Shown one piece after another: positions 1 to 6,377 of a stretch of 6,934 nt of DNA (position 1 is its first letter; each line of letters opens with the position of its first letter). The stretch comes from Pseudomonadota bacterium (GTDB taxonomy: Bacteria > Pseudomonadota > Gammaproteobacteria > Acidiferrobacterales > Acidiferrobacteraceae). Under the pieces are notes generated by a model. That model was not told the origin of the DNA. It searched no databases and saw only the letters and a program-made list of their open reading frames with translations. Where the stretch lies: positions 1 to 6,934 of the forward strand of contig JAJZZU010000138.1 of the NCBI GenBank assembly GCA_021797365.1, given 5' to 3'. The position numbers were made by a program, and so were the translations under genes.

Positions 1-449
1 GAGCCGATCTGATCGACGGTGCTCTTTGGCAGGGATTTCAAGGGCAGGCTCGATACCACGACCGATACGCGCTGCGCCCGCCAGCCAAGCAGATTCGCAA
101 GGTCCGCCGCATCACCCTCCAGGACGACAACATCGGGGAAGCGCTCTTTGAGGTGGGCGGCCAAAAGCGCCGATTTTTCGACAACTATGAGACGTTCAGG
201 GGCCACTCCATGATCCAGCAGCGAGGCGGTCACGACCCCGGTCCCCGCACCCAGTTCGACGATATAGCCTTTGGATGCGGCCACGGCCTGCGAGGCCATG
301 TAGTCAGCCAGGCGCCTCGAACTCGGACAGGCGGCGCCCACCGCCTGTGGTCCGGAACAGATGGCGCGGGCAAAAAGCCGAAGATCGGCCGGAAATACCG
401 ATCCTGCGACACGCCCCAGCGTCTTTTTCCACCACGACAGCCCTTGCAT
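1..449 (-). CDS. Class I SAM-dependent methyltransferase, PmtA/RsmA-like, C-terminus cut by window edge
   Basis: Reverse-strand translation gives an open frame running off the left edge, with about 149 residues visible. It starts with a WWKK basic segment, followed by an RLFARAI...VGAACPSSRRLADYM stretch. That stretch resembles the arm before the Rossmann core in phospholipid N-methyltransferases of the PmtA type. Motif I is ELGAGTG, encoded near positions 237-257. It is followed by an acidic strand end (IVVEKS), an EGDA motif and an SSLPLKSLP segment at the left end, which matches the post-motif IV region of PmtA-like and KsgA-like enzymes. Methylation of phosphatidylethanolamine is the best guess; another small or lipid substrate is possible. 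The start at 449 has GGAGA six bases upstream. An in-frame ATG at 491, preceded by a G-rich run, is an alternative. It lies downstream of ubiT on the same strand but has its own promoter-like sequence. Confidence 0.8.
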   Translation of the reverse strand, partial: MQGLSWWKKTLGRVAGSVFPADLRLFARAICSGPQAVGAACPSSRRLADYMASQAVAASKGYIVELGAGTGVVTASLLDHGVAPERLIVVEKSALLAAHLKERFPDVVVLEGDAADLANLLGWRAQRVSVVVSSLPLKSLPKSTVDQIG

Positions 450-554
450 CGAGCTCTCCGGCCTCCCGGAATCGATCGTCGTCCGGTGCATGTACTCATC
501 CCCCCGTTCGGTCGTCCCAGGACTGACGGGGTACGACCATTGGCTTATTGCTCA

Positions 555-582
555 AGCATATAGCATGAGCCTGCAATTGCAA
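555..582 (-). promoter_or_regulatory. Sigma-70-like promoter for the methyltransferase gene
   Basis: On the minus strand, TTGCAA (582-577) and TATGCT (560-555) are separated by 16 bases. They resemble the -35 and -10 hexamers and point toward the methyltransferase. The predicted transcript start is near 548, leaving a leader of roughly 57 to 99 bases depending on the start codon. The -35 element lies in a perfect palindrome, TGCAATTGCA (572-581), which could also bind a regulator. This local AT-rich patch stands out against GC-rich surroundings. No experimental support is available. Confidence 0.45.
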
Positions 583-622
583 CGACTGTGTGACAGCCGG
601 CGCGTACGAGGGGTTGAATCTC

Positions 623-1057
623 TTAGGGAAACAGGGAGCGCAGACGCTTTTTGTGGCGATAGATCGCGCTCTCGAGGGCGTGGCGCAGTTGCAGGGCGAC
701 GCCGGTATCGCCCTCTACGCATAGCCGGCGATCAAAGAACAGCGCGTCGGCATCCTCGGTCTGCAGGAGGAGCGCCAGAAAGGAGCGCATTTCCCCGCGT
801 ATGCACGTCGTCCACGGGATCGGCGGGGCCGGCCACAGGCGCCCGCTCCGGATCACGAAGCCGACCGCAAGATGCGGATTTGTGATCTCCAGGCGCACGC
901 GCGTGCCCGACAGCGCCTCCAGGGAATGGTCCGACAGCAGTAAGGCGTTCGCCACGAGCGCGCCTGCCAAGGCAATCGCCGGCGGTGGCAGCACCTTGGC
1001 CCCGATATCCAGGGCGCGGGGCGCGGTTTGCGAGACCAGATCGGACAGAAGCGTCAT
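623..1057 (-). CDS. ubiT: UbiT, SCP2-domain accessory factor for O2-independent ubiquinone biosynthesis
   Basis: This 144-residue protein resembles E. coli UbiT (YhbT). The N-terminus is a hydrophobic, proline-containing segment (KVLPPPAIALAGALVANALL, residues 21-40). The C-terminal half carries the signature EDADALFFDRRLCVEGDTG (residues 101-119), closely matching the PDTLFFQRRLVIEGDTE segment of E. coli UbiT. UbiT is a lipid-binding SCP2-fold protein that works with the hydroxylases UbiU and UbiV to make ubiquinone without oxygen; those partners are not in this window. It is somewhat shorter than the E. coli protein (174 residues). I chose the ATG at 1057 because it fits the family N-terminus. 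A TTG at 1105 would extend it by 16 residues but lies inside an FNR-like box. No clear ribosome-binding site precedes 1057, consistent with a leaderless message. It is divergent from ubiD. Confidence 0.85.
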   Translation of the reverse strand: MTLLSDLVSQTAPRALDIGAKVLPPPAIALAGALVANALLLSDHSLEALSGTRVRLEITNPHLAVGFVIRSGRLWPAPPIPWTTCIRGEMRSFLALLLQTEDADALFFDRRLCVEGDTGVALQLRHALESAIYRHKKRLRSLFP

Positions 1058-1091
1058 ATCGCCATTGTTCGCCGTTCGCGGATCCCATGGA

Positions 1092-1105
1092 TTGATGCGC
1101 GTCAA
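1092..1105. promoter_or_regulatory. FNR/ANR-type box, probably serving ubiT
   Basis: TTGAT-GCGC-GTCAA matches the FNR/ANR consensus TTGAT-N4-ATCAA at 9 of 10 fixed positions. Its centre is 1098.5. On the minus strand, a class II site centred at -41.5 places the transcript start at 1057, the A of the ubiT start codon. AACAAT (1069-1064) matches TATAAT at 4 of 6 positions and sits at the right place for a -10 element. On the plus strand the same spacing meets only GC-rich DNA with no -10-like sequence, so assignment to ubiT is favoured. Function is inferred from match and geometry. Confidence 0.68.
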
Positions 1106-1110
1106 ATGCT

Positions 1111-1124
1111 TTGCGCTGGATCAA
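1111..1124. promoter_or_regulatory. Second, weaker FNR/ANR-type box, probably serving ubiD
   Basis: TTGCG-CTGG-ATCAA matches the consensus at 8 of 10 fixed positions, with one perfect half-site. Its centre is 1117.5, so a class II promoter would start at 1159. TACGAT (1147-1152) is a 4-of-6 -10 match at the expected distance. The ubiD ATG at 1162 would then have a leader of about three bases. The box could also act on ubiT, with a start near 1076, but the -10 candidate there is poorer. Confidence 0.5.
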
Positions 1125-1161
1125 AGGGCCGGCACGGACCTCGTTCTACGATGCCGCCAGA

Positions 1162-2625
1162 ATGTTTACCGACATGCGCCAATTCCTCGCGCACCTTGAG
1201 CGCCAGAAGCTCCTCGCGCGCGTGGCCGCGCCGGTTAGTGCCCATCTGGAGATTACCGAGATCTGCCGGCGCGCGATCGTGGCCCAGGGGCCGGCATTGC
1301 TGTTTGAGCATGTCGATGGCGGGACGGTGCCGGTGGTCGGTAACCTGTTCGGGACCCGGGAACGCGTCTTGCAGGCCATGGACCTCGACGATAGCGCCGC
1401 CTTGCGTGCGCTTGGGGAGCTGCTCGGGCGAATCAAGGAGCCGCGCTGGCCGCGTGGCACCGGCGAGGCCATTCGTCATCTCCCCATCATCGGTCGCTTG
1501 TGGGCGGCGCGCTCGCGCATCGTGGAAGACGGCGCGCCGGTCCACGAGTGCGTCCAGGAGGGCGCGGCCGTCGATCTCGAGGCCCTGCCGATCTCGCACT
1601 GCTGGCCCGGGGATGCGGGGCGGCTGCTCACCTTCGGCCTGGTCATCACCCAGCCGACACGCGAGGAGCGGCACAATGTCGCGGTCTACCGTCAGCAACT
1701 GATCGGTCGCAACCGCCTCATCATGCGCTGGCTTGCGCATCGTGGCGGGGCCGGCGACTACGCGCGATTTCGCGAGGCGCACCCAGACGAGCCGTTTCCC
1801 GTGGCCGTGGCCATAGGCGCGGATCCGGCCCTGACCATAGCCGCGGTCGCGCCCATCCCGGACACCCTGTCCGAGTATCAGTTTGCCGGTCTTTTGCGGG
1901 GGGCGCGCACCGAACTGACGCGCGCCGGCAACGGCTTACTGGTGCCGGCGCGCGCCGAGATCGTCCTGGAGGGGGTGATCGCCCCAGGCGATACCGCCCT
2001 GGAGGGGCCGTTCGGCGATCATACTGGTTATTACAACGCCCAGGATCATTTCCCGGTCATGACCGTGACGCGCGTGACGCACCGTCATGCCCCCCTCTAT
2101 CAAACGACCTATATGGGGCGCTCACCGCACGATGAGCCCTCGGTGCTGGCCGGCGCCTTGAATGAGGTCTTCGTACCGCTCTTGCAGCAACAATTCCCGG
2201 AGATCACCGACTTTTATCTGCCCCCCGAGGCCTGTTCCTACCGGGTCGCGGTGGTGAGCATTCGCAAACGCTATCCCGGCCACGCACGTCGCATCATGTT
2301 CGGTGTATGGTCCTACCTCAGGCAGTTCACCTACACCAAATTCGTGATCGTGACCGATGACGATATCAATATTCGCGACTGGTCGGAGGTGATATGGGCC
2401 CTGGTGACCCGTGCCGATCCCGCGCGCGATGCGGTCATCCTCACGAATACGCCTATCGATTACCTGGATTTCGCGAGCCCCGAGGCCGGTCTGGGCGGTA
2501 AAATGGGCCTGGACGCCACATTGAAGCGGCCCCCCGAGGTCACGCGTCCTGCGGGTCGACCGATCCAGCCCGACGCCCGGGCGCAGGCGGCGGTGGCCGA
2601 CATCTGCGCGGCCCTGGGGATCTGA
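1162..2625 (+). CDS. ubiD: UbiD, 4-hydroxy-3-polyprenylbenzoate decarboxylase
   Basis: This 487-residue protein is close to E. coli UbiD in length (497) and sequence. It uses prenylated FMN, made by UbiX, to remove the carboxyl group from the polyprenylated 4-hydroxybenzoate ring during ubiquinone synthesis. Diagnostic stretches are YRQQLIGRN (176-184, containing the conserved Arg177), [11 protein letters not shown] (186-196), EIVLEG (266-271), [11 protein letters not shown] (281-291, acidic active-site segment), [11 protein letters not shown] (351-361), [11 protein letters not shown] (391-401) and [12 protein letters not shown] (429-440). The start at 1162 fits the usual UbiD N-terminus ([11 protein letters not shown] begins at residue 5). 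An ATG at 1174 is an alternative, and a TTG at 1111 is unlikely because it lies in an FNR-like box. No good ribosome-binding site precedes either ATG. The gene is divergent from ubiT, linking two ubiquinone genes to one control region. I see no missing family segment. Confidence 0.95.
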   Translation: MFTDMRQFLAHLERQKLLARVAAPVSAHLEITEICRRAIVAQGPALLFEHVDGGTVPVVGNLFGTRERVLQAMDLDDSAALRALGELLGRIKEPRWPRGTGEAIRHLPIIGRLWAARSRIVEDGAPVHECVQEGAAVDLEALPISHCWPGDAGRLLTFGLVITQPTREERHNVAVYRQQLIGRNRLIMRWLAHRGGAGDYARFREAHPDEPFPVAVAIGADPALTIAAVAPIPDTLSEYQFAGLLRGARTELTRAGNGLLVPARAEIVLEGVIAPGDTALEGPFGDHTGYYNAQDHFPVMTVTRVTHRHAPLYQTTYMGRSPHDEPSVLAGALNEVFVPLLQQQFPEITDFYLPPEACSYRVAVVSIRKRYPGHARRIMFGVWSYLRQFTYTKFVIVTDDDINIRDWSEVIWALVTRADPARDAVILTNTPIDYLDFASPEAGLGGKMGLDATLKRPPEVTRPAGRPIQPDARAQAAVADICAALGI

Positions 2626-2635
2626 TCGGCTCGGG

Positions 2636-2649
2636 TTGATATTGATCAA
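2636..2649. promoter_or_regulatory. Perfect FNR/ANR-type box upstream of hemN
   Basis: TTGAT-ATTG-ATCAA matches the consensus at all 10 fixed positions. It lies in the 72-base gap between ubiD and hemN, with its centre at 2642.5. A class II promoter would start at 2684; a weak -10 candidate, TACCGT, is at 2673-2678. That leaves a 14-base leader containing AGGG (2687-2690) ahead of the hemN ATG at 2698. Control of hemN by FNR-family regulators is well known in other proteobacteria such as Pseudomonas, which supports the call. Confidence 0.8.
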
Positions 2650-2697
2650 GGCGTACCGAGGGACGCGGGCGTTACCGTCATGTTTTAGGGTTAGCTT

Positions 2698-4071
2698 ATG
2701 AATGACGCTTTCGATGCCTCACTCGTCGCCCGTTATGGGGAATCGGCGCCGCGTTATACCTCGTACCCCCCGGCGACGCAATTCCATAGCCAGTTCGGTC
2801 CCCATGACCTGGGCCGTACGCTCGCGGCCCGACCGGCGGATCGCCCGTGGTCGCTCTATGTGCACGTCCCGTTCTGCGAGTCCGTATGCTATTACTGCGC
2901 CTGCAACAAGACGATAACGAAGCACCACGACCGCGCCGGACCTTATGTGGCGCGCGTCGCCCGGGAGCTCGCGTTGTTGTCGCCCTGGCTCGGCGCGCGC
3001 CCACCCCTGGATCAGCTCCACTGGGGCGGCGGGACGCCCACCTTTCTGAGCCACGACGAGATGCATGCCCTCATGTGTGCGATAGCCGAGCGCTTCGCGC
3101 TGCGCGCCGATGATGGCGGCGAGTATTCGATCGAGATCGATCCGCGCCATGCCTCGGATGCCACGCTCGCGCTGCTACGCTCCCTCGGATTCAACCGTCT
3201 GAGTCTTGGGGTCCAGGATTTCGACCCCGCCGTGCAGCGCGCCATCAACCGCGAGCAGTCCTTCGCGCTGGTGCGCCATGTCGCACAGACCGCGCGCGCC
3301 CTGGGGTTTCGCTCCTTGAGCGTCGACCTCATCTATGGCCTGCCGCGCCAGACCCGCGACAGCTTCGCGCTCACACTCGACCGTCTCCTCGAGATCGCTC
3401 CGGACCGCGTGTCGCTCTTCAACTACGCGCATCTCCCGGAACGCTTCAAACCGCAGCGCCGCATCGCGGCCGCCGAGCTCCCTGACGGCCTGACCAAGAT
3501 CGCCATCCTGAGCGGCACTGCCGAGGCATTGGCCGGCGCCGGCTACGTCTATATCGGGCTCGACCACTTCGCCAAGGCCGACGACGAGCTTGCGCAGGCC
3601 CAGCGCGACCGCACCCTGGCGCGCAATTTCCAGGGATATTCGACGCGCGGGCACCTCGATGTCCTGGGGGTGGGGGCCTCGGCCGTCAGCCGCATAGGCG
3701 CGATCTACAGCCAGAATGCCTGGGACTTGAAGGAATACGAGGTTCTCATCGATCAAGGGACGCTGCCCGTGCGCCGCGGATTCGAATTGAGTGCCGATGA
3801 CGAGCTACGTCGCGAGGTGATCAACGATCTCTTGTGTCACATGGAGTGCGACGTGGCGGCTGTCGAGGCCCGTCACGGACTGCGCTTCGCCACCTATTTC
3901 GCCTCCGAACTGGCGCACCTCGAGCCCTTCATCCATGACGGCCTGGTGGAGATAGATGACCGCAAGATTGCCGTGACCGCGCGCGGCCAGATGCTGGTGC
4001 GCGCGGTGTGCGCGGTCTTCGACCGCTACCTGCTCATCGCCGATCGCCGGCGGTTTTCCCGCGTCGTCTAA
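2698..4071 (+). CDS. hemN: HemN, oxygen-independent coproporphyrinogen III dehydrogenase
   Basis: This 457-residue radical-SAM enzyme has the same length as E. coli HemN. It converts coproporphyrinogen III to protoporphyrinogen IX in haem synthesis without using O2. The cluster motif is YVHVPFCESVCYYCACNK, with Cys60, Cys64 and Cys67 as the CxxxCxxC ligands of the 4Fe-4S cluster and a further conserved Cys69. This extra cysteine marks true HemN rather than the HemW-like paralogues. HWGGGTPTFLS (108-118) is the glycine-rich SAM-binding motif. The N-terminal RYGESAPRYTSYPPATQF stretch is also typical of HemN. The C-terminal region (GVGASAVSRIG and beyond) is full length. AGGG (2687-2690) precedes the ATG by seven bases. 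The cytochrome gene begins 11 bases after the stop, so the two are probably co-transcribed. A perfect FNR/ANR box lies upstream. Confidence 0.96.
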   Translation: MNDAFDASLVARYGESAPRYTSYPPATQFHSQFGPHDLGRTLAARPADRPWSLYVHVPFCESVCYYCACNKTITKHHDRAGPYVARVARELALLSPWLGARPPLDQLHWGGGTPTFLSHDEMHALMCAIAERFALRADDGGEYSIEIDPRHASDATLALLRSLGFNRLSLGVQDFDPAVQRAINREQSFALVRHVAQTARALGFRSLSVDLIYGLPRQTRDSFALTLDRLLEIAPDRVSLFNYAHLPERFKPQRRIAAAELPDGLTKIAILSGTAEALAGAGYVYIGLDHFAKADDELAQAQRDRTLARNFQGYSTRGHLDVLGVGASAVSRIGAIYSQNAWDLKEYEVLIDQGTLPVRRGFELSADDELRREVINDLLCHMECDVAAVEARHGLRFATYFASELAHLEPFIHDGLVEIDDRKIAVTARGQMLVRAVCAVFDRYLLIADRRRFSRVV

Positions 4072-4082
4072 GAGAGATATCC

Positions 4083-4430
4083 ATGCCGCGCCCCATGCCC
4101 CTTCCGCTCCTGATCCTGGCGGTGTTCACAACCGGCGTGTCCGCCCGGGTGCTCACCGGCCGGCAGGTCTTCGATCAGACATGCCACACCTGTCATGCCC
4201 GCGGTATCGCCGGTGCGCCCCAGTTCGGCAATCGCGGTGCCTGGCGCAAGCACCTGGCGAAGGGCATGAAGGTCCTGTACGAGCACGCCATTCACGGCTA
4301 TTACGGCTACAGCTTCATGCCCCCCAAGGGCGGCGACGAATCCCTGACCGATAGTGAGGTGCGCGCCGCGGTCCGCTACATGGTGGCGGCGGTCCGGCCC
4401 CACGGATTGGCCCTTGATCCGCATCAATGA
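4083..4430 (+). CDS. c5-type monohaem cytochrome c
   Basis: This 115-residue protein has a hydrophobic N-terminal signal peptide (roughly residues 1-21, likely cleaved after VSA), so it should act in the periplasm. The haem-binding motif is CHTCH (Cys34, Cys37, His38). AGAPQFGNRGAW follows, and SFMPPKGG supplies the probable axial ligand Met79. EVRAAVRYMV near the end is the typical C-terminal helix. This order is characteristic of cytochrome c5 family electron carriers. AGAGAG before the ATG is a good ribosome-binding site, and the start is 11 bases after hemN. Co-expression with hemN makes sense because the product needs haem. Its last five codons contain a perfect FNR/ANR-like box. Electron donor and acceptor cannot be read from the sequence. 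Confidence 0.9.
   Translation: MPRPMPLPLLILAVFTTGVSARVLTGRQVFDQTCHTCHARGIAGAPQFGNRGAWRKHLAKGMKVLYEHAIHGYYGYSFMPPKGGDESLTDSEVRAAVRYMVAAVRPHGLALDPHQ
4414..4427. promoter_or_regulatory. Perfect FNR/ANR-type box inside the 3' end of the cytochrome gene
   Basis: TTGAT-CCGC-ATCAA matches the consensus at all 10 fixed positions. It lies in the codons for the final LDPHQ of the cytochrome, just before the stop. Its centre is 4420.5, so a class II promoter would start near 4462, at the ATG (4461) of the flavoprotein gene. TAAGCT (4449-4454) is a weak 3-of-6 -10 candidate. If real, it adds an internal promoter for the flavoprotein and hemerythrin genes. Confidence 0.68.
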
Positions 4431-4460
4431 ATGGCTAGGTCATCGGACTAAGCTCGTATC

Positions 4461-5657
4461 ATGACGTCCGTAATCGCATCGTGCCTACCGAAACTGAATC
4501 TTAGAGGCCGTTCCCTGTTGCCCATCTTCCAGGGGGGCATGGGGGTGGCCATCTCCGCCCATAAGCTCGCCTCCGCGGTGGCGCGCGAGGGCGCGGTCGG
4601 CACGATCGCAAGCGTTGATCTGCGGCATCTGCATCCGGATATCATGAGCCGCCTACGCCGCTGCCGGGATACGCACACGATGCTCGATGGCAATCTCGAG
4701 GCCCTGGATCGCGAGGTCAAGGCGGCGCGCGCCATTGCCGGGCCCGCGGCCTTCATTGCGGTCAATGTCATGCGCGCACTCAACCACTATGCCGATTTCG
4801 TCCGCCAGGCCTGTGTCAGCGGGGCCAACGCTATCGTGATGGGGGCCGGATTGCCGCTCGATCTCCCGGAGCTGACTCAGGGGCACGACGTGGCCCTGAT
4901 CCCCATCCTCTCCGAGGAGCGTGGCATTGAGGTCCTGTTGCGTAAGTGGATGCGCAAGGGCCGACTCCCCGATGCGGTCATCATAGAGCACCCCGGCCAC
5001 GCCGGCGGTCACCTTGGCGCCCCGCGATTGGCCGATGTCGACTCCCCGCGCTTCGACTTCCGTCATGTCCTGAAGGAGGCCTTGGCGCTGTTCAAGAAGC
5101 TCGGTGTGGCCGCTGAACGGATCCCGCTCATTCCGGCGGGGGGCATCGGCTCGTTCCGCGCCATTCGCGACCTGTTCGATCATGGCGCCTCGGGGGTGCA
5201 ACTGGGTACGGCGTTTGCGGTGACCGAGGAGTGCGATGCGCACCCGAACTTCAAGCGCGTGTTGGCCGAGGCCCGTGGCGAGGACATCGTCACCTTCATG
5301 AGCGCCGCCGGCCTGCCGGCGCGCGCGGTGCTTACCCCCTGGCTCAAGCGCTATCTGGCGCGTGAAACCGTCCTAAAGGCCCGCGCCACGGATCGCTGTG
5401 GAGGGTGTGCGAGCCGACTGGAGTGCCTGAGTCATTGTGGCTTCAAGGACGGCAACCCCGAGGCCGGGCAGTTCTGTATTGAGACCCAGCTGGCGGCGGC
5501 CGCCAAGGGCAACGTCGAGCAGGGGCTATTTTTTCGGGGGGGCGCGCCCTTGCCTTTTGGCCGCGAGATCCGTCCGGTCCGCGACCTCCTCGAGTATCTC
5601 CTGACGGGCGTGGCGCCGTCCCATGCGCCACGCCCGGCCGTCTCCCTTATCGCCTGA
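4461..5657 (+). CDS. Nitronate monooxygenase-family FMN oxidoreductase with C-terminal cysteine cluster
   Basis: This 398-residue protein has the TIM-barrel layout of the nitronate monooxygenase/2-nitropropane dioxygenase family. QGGMGVAIS (24-32) is the N-terminal flavin-phosphate region. HPGHAGGHLG (177-186) contains His184, at the place of the family's catalytic histidine. PAGGIG (225-230) and VQLGTAF (246-252) are the phosphate-binding loops. After the barrel there is a tail with Cys313, Cys316, Cys322, Cys326 and Cys339, which could hold a metal or an iron-sulfur cluster. The substrate is unknown; FabK-like enoyl reductases share the fold. Nitronate oxidation by characterised members uses O2, so control by an anaerobic-type box hints at a different reaction. 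No alternative in-frame start lies between 4461 and the first conserved motif, and no clear ribosome-binding site precedes it. The stop is 8 bases before the hemerythrin gene. Confidence 0.85.
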   Translation: MTSVIASCLPKLNLRGRSLLPIFQGGMGVAISAHKLASAVAREGAVGTIASVDLRHLHPDIMSRLRRCRDTHTMLDGNLEALDREVKAARAIAGPAAFIAVNVMRALNHYADFVRQACVSGANAIVMGAGLPLDLPELTQGHDVALIPILSEERGIEVLLRKWMRKGRLPDAVIIEHPGHAGGHLGAPRLADVDSPRFDFRHVLKEALALFKKLGVAAERIPLIPAGGIGSFRAIRDLFDHGASGVQLGTAFAVTEECDAHPNFKRVLAEARGEDIVTFMSAAGLPARAVLTPWLKRYLARETVLKARATDRCGGCASRLECLSHCGFKDGNPEAGQFCIETQLAAAAKGNVEQGLFFRGGAPLPFGREIRPVRDLLEYLLTGVAPSHAPRPAVSLIA

Positions 5658-5665
5658 GGCGTCCT

Positions 5666-6355
5666 ATGTCGTGCTGCTACGTCCTTGATCTGCGTCTGAC
5701 GCCACAAGGCGTGCCGGTATCCACGTACGCCTACTCGGTCCTGCGCGAGATGGGGCCCGGGGAATCTCTGCGCATCTGGAGCCCCGAGGATCCGACCCTG
5801 CTCATGGCCCAGCTCCAGAATCACATGCGCCATACGCTCGTCTGGCACGCCGTCACCGATGGCCAGGGTTACCTGGTGACCCTGCACACCCGCGGGCCCG
5901 ACGAGGCGCTCACGCTCACCGACACCCTGCGACGCGATCATGACGACATGGATGCCCGTCTCGTCCGTGCGCTGTCCCTGGTCAATGGCGGGCACTGGCG
6001 CGAGGCGGTCTCGGAGGTCACGGCCTTCGATCACGCCCTGCGTGCCCACATCCTCATCGAAAACGATCTCCTCGCGCCCCTTGCCGTCCGCGACGCCGGG
6101 GAACCGACGGCGCTCATGCGCCGCGAGCACGACGACATCCTGATCCAGCTGGATGCCATCCAGGAGGTGTGTGCGTCCCCCGAGGAGTCTTGCGCCGACC
6201 TGGACACGTGGCTTGGCCTCCTTGCCGCGAGCCTCAATAAGCACGAGTTCCGGGAAGAGACGCTCTTGTTCGGTGCCTGGGAACGGGCCGCGAGTATCGG
6301 GCGCGGGACGCTCCTAAACGAGGTTCGCCAGCGCCTGTCGTCCCGCGCTCCCTGA
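5666..6355 (+). CDS. Degenerate TusA-like domain fused to hemerythrin (HHE) domain
   Basis: This 229-residue, apparently cytoplasmic protein has no signal peptide. Residues 5-76 resemble a TusA/DUF2249-type domain (VLDLR, then VLREMGPGESLRIWSPEDP), but the usual CPxP cysteine is missing; Gly14 falls at its place by hand alignment. Residues 86-205 form a hemerythrin-like four-helix bundle with candidate di-iron ligands His92, His123, His128, Glu132, His155, His193 and Glu197. Such domains bind O2, NO or iron, and relatives such as YtfE repair iron-sulfur clusters damaged by nitric oxide. The precise role here is unknown. GAGG overlapping the previous gene's stop (5655-5657) is the ribosome-binding site, seven bases before the ATG, so translation is probably coupled with the flavoprotein gene. 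The two are likely one transcript. Confidence 0.82.
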   Translation: MSCCYVLDLRLTPQGVPVSTYAYSVLREMGPGESLRIWSPEDPTLLMAQLQNHMRHTLVWHAVTDGQGYLVTLHTRGPDEALTLTDTLRRDHDDMDARLVRALSLVNGGHWREAVSEVTAFDHALRAHILIENDLLAPLAVRDAGEPTALMRREHDDILIQLDAIQEVCASPEESCADLDTWLGLLAASLNKHEFREETLLFGAWERAASIGRGTLLNEVRQRLSSRAP

Positions 6356-6377
6356 GCGCCCTCCGAGCTCTATGGGC

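Noticed and set aside
153..563. Plus-strand open frame of 136 codons across the methyltransferase gene
   Set aside because: The opposite strand carries recognisable methyltransferase motifs; this frame is Arg/Gly/Pro-rich and resembles nothing known.
1105..1111. TTG start codons at 1105 (minus, ubiT) and 1111 (plus, ubiD) giving longer proteins
   Set aside because: Both TTGs are part of FNR/ANR-like boxes, lack ribosome-binding sites, and add N-terminal residues that do not fit the UbiT or UbiD families.
3175..3756. 193-codon open frame on the minus strand inside hemN
   Set aside because: It is antisense to a full-length, clearly recognised hemN, has no family resemblance, and is explained by GC-rich codon structure.
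5684..5697. TTGATCTGCGTCTG as a further FNR/ANR box
   Set aside because: Only the left half-site matches; the right half matches 2 of 5 positions, and it lies inside the hemerythrin gene with no gene start downstream at the right distance.
5432..6244. 270-codon minus-strand open frame across the flavoprotein and hemerythrin genes
   Set aside because: It spans the ends of two well-supported plus-strand genes and has no recognisable domain.
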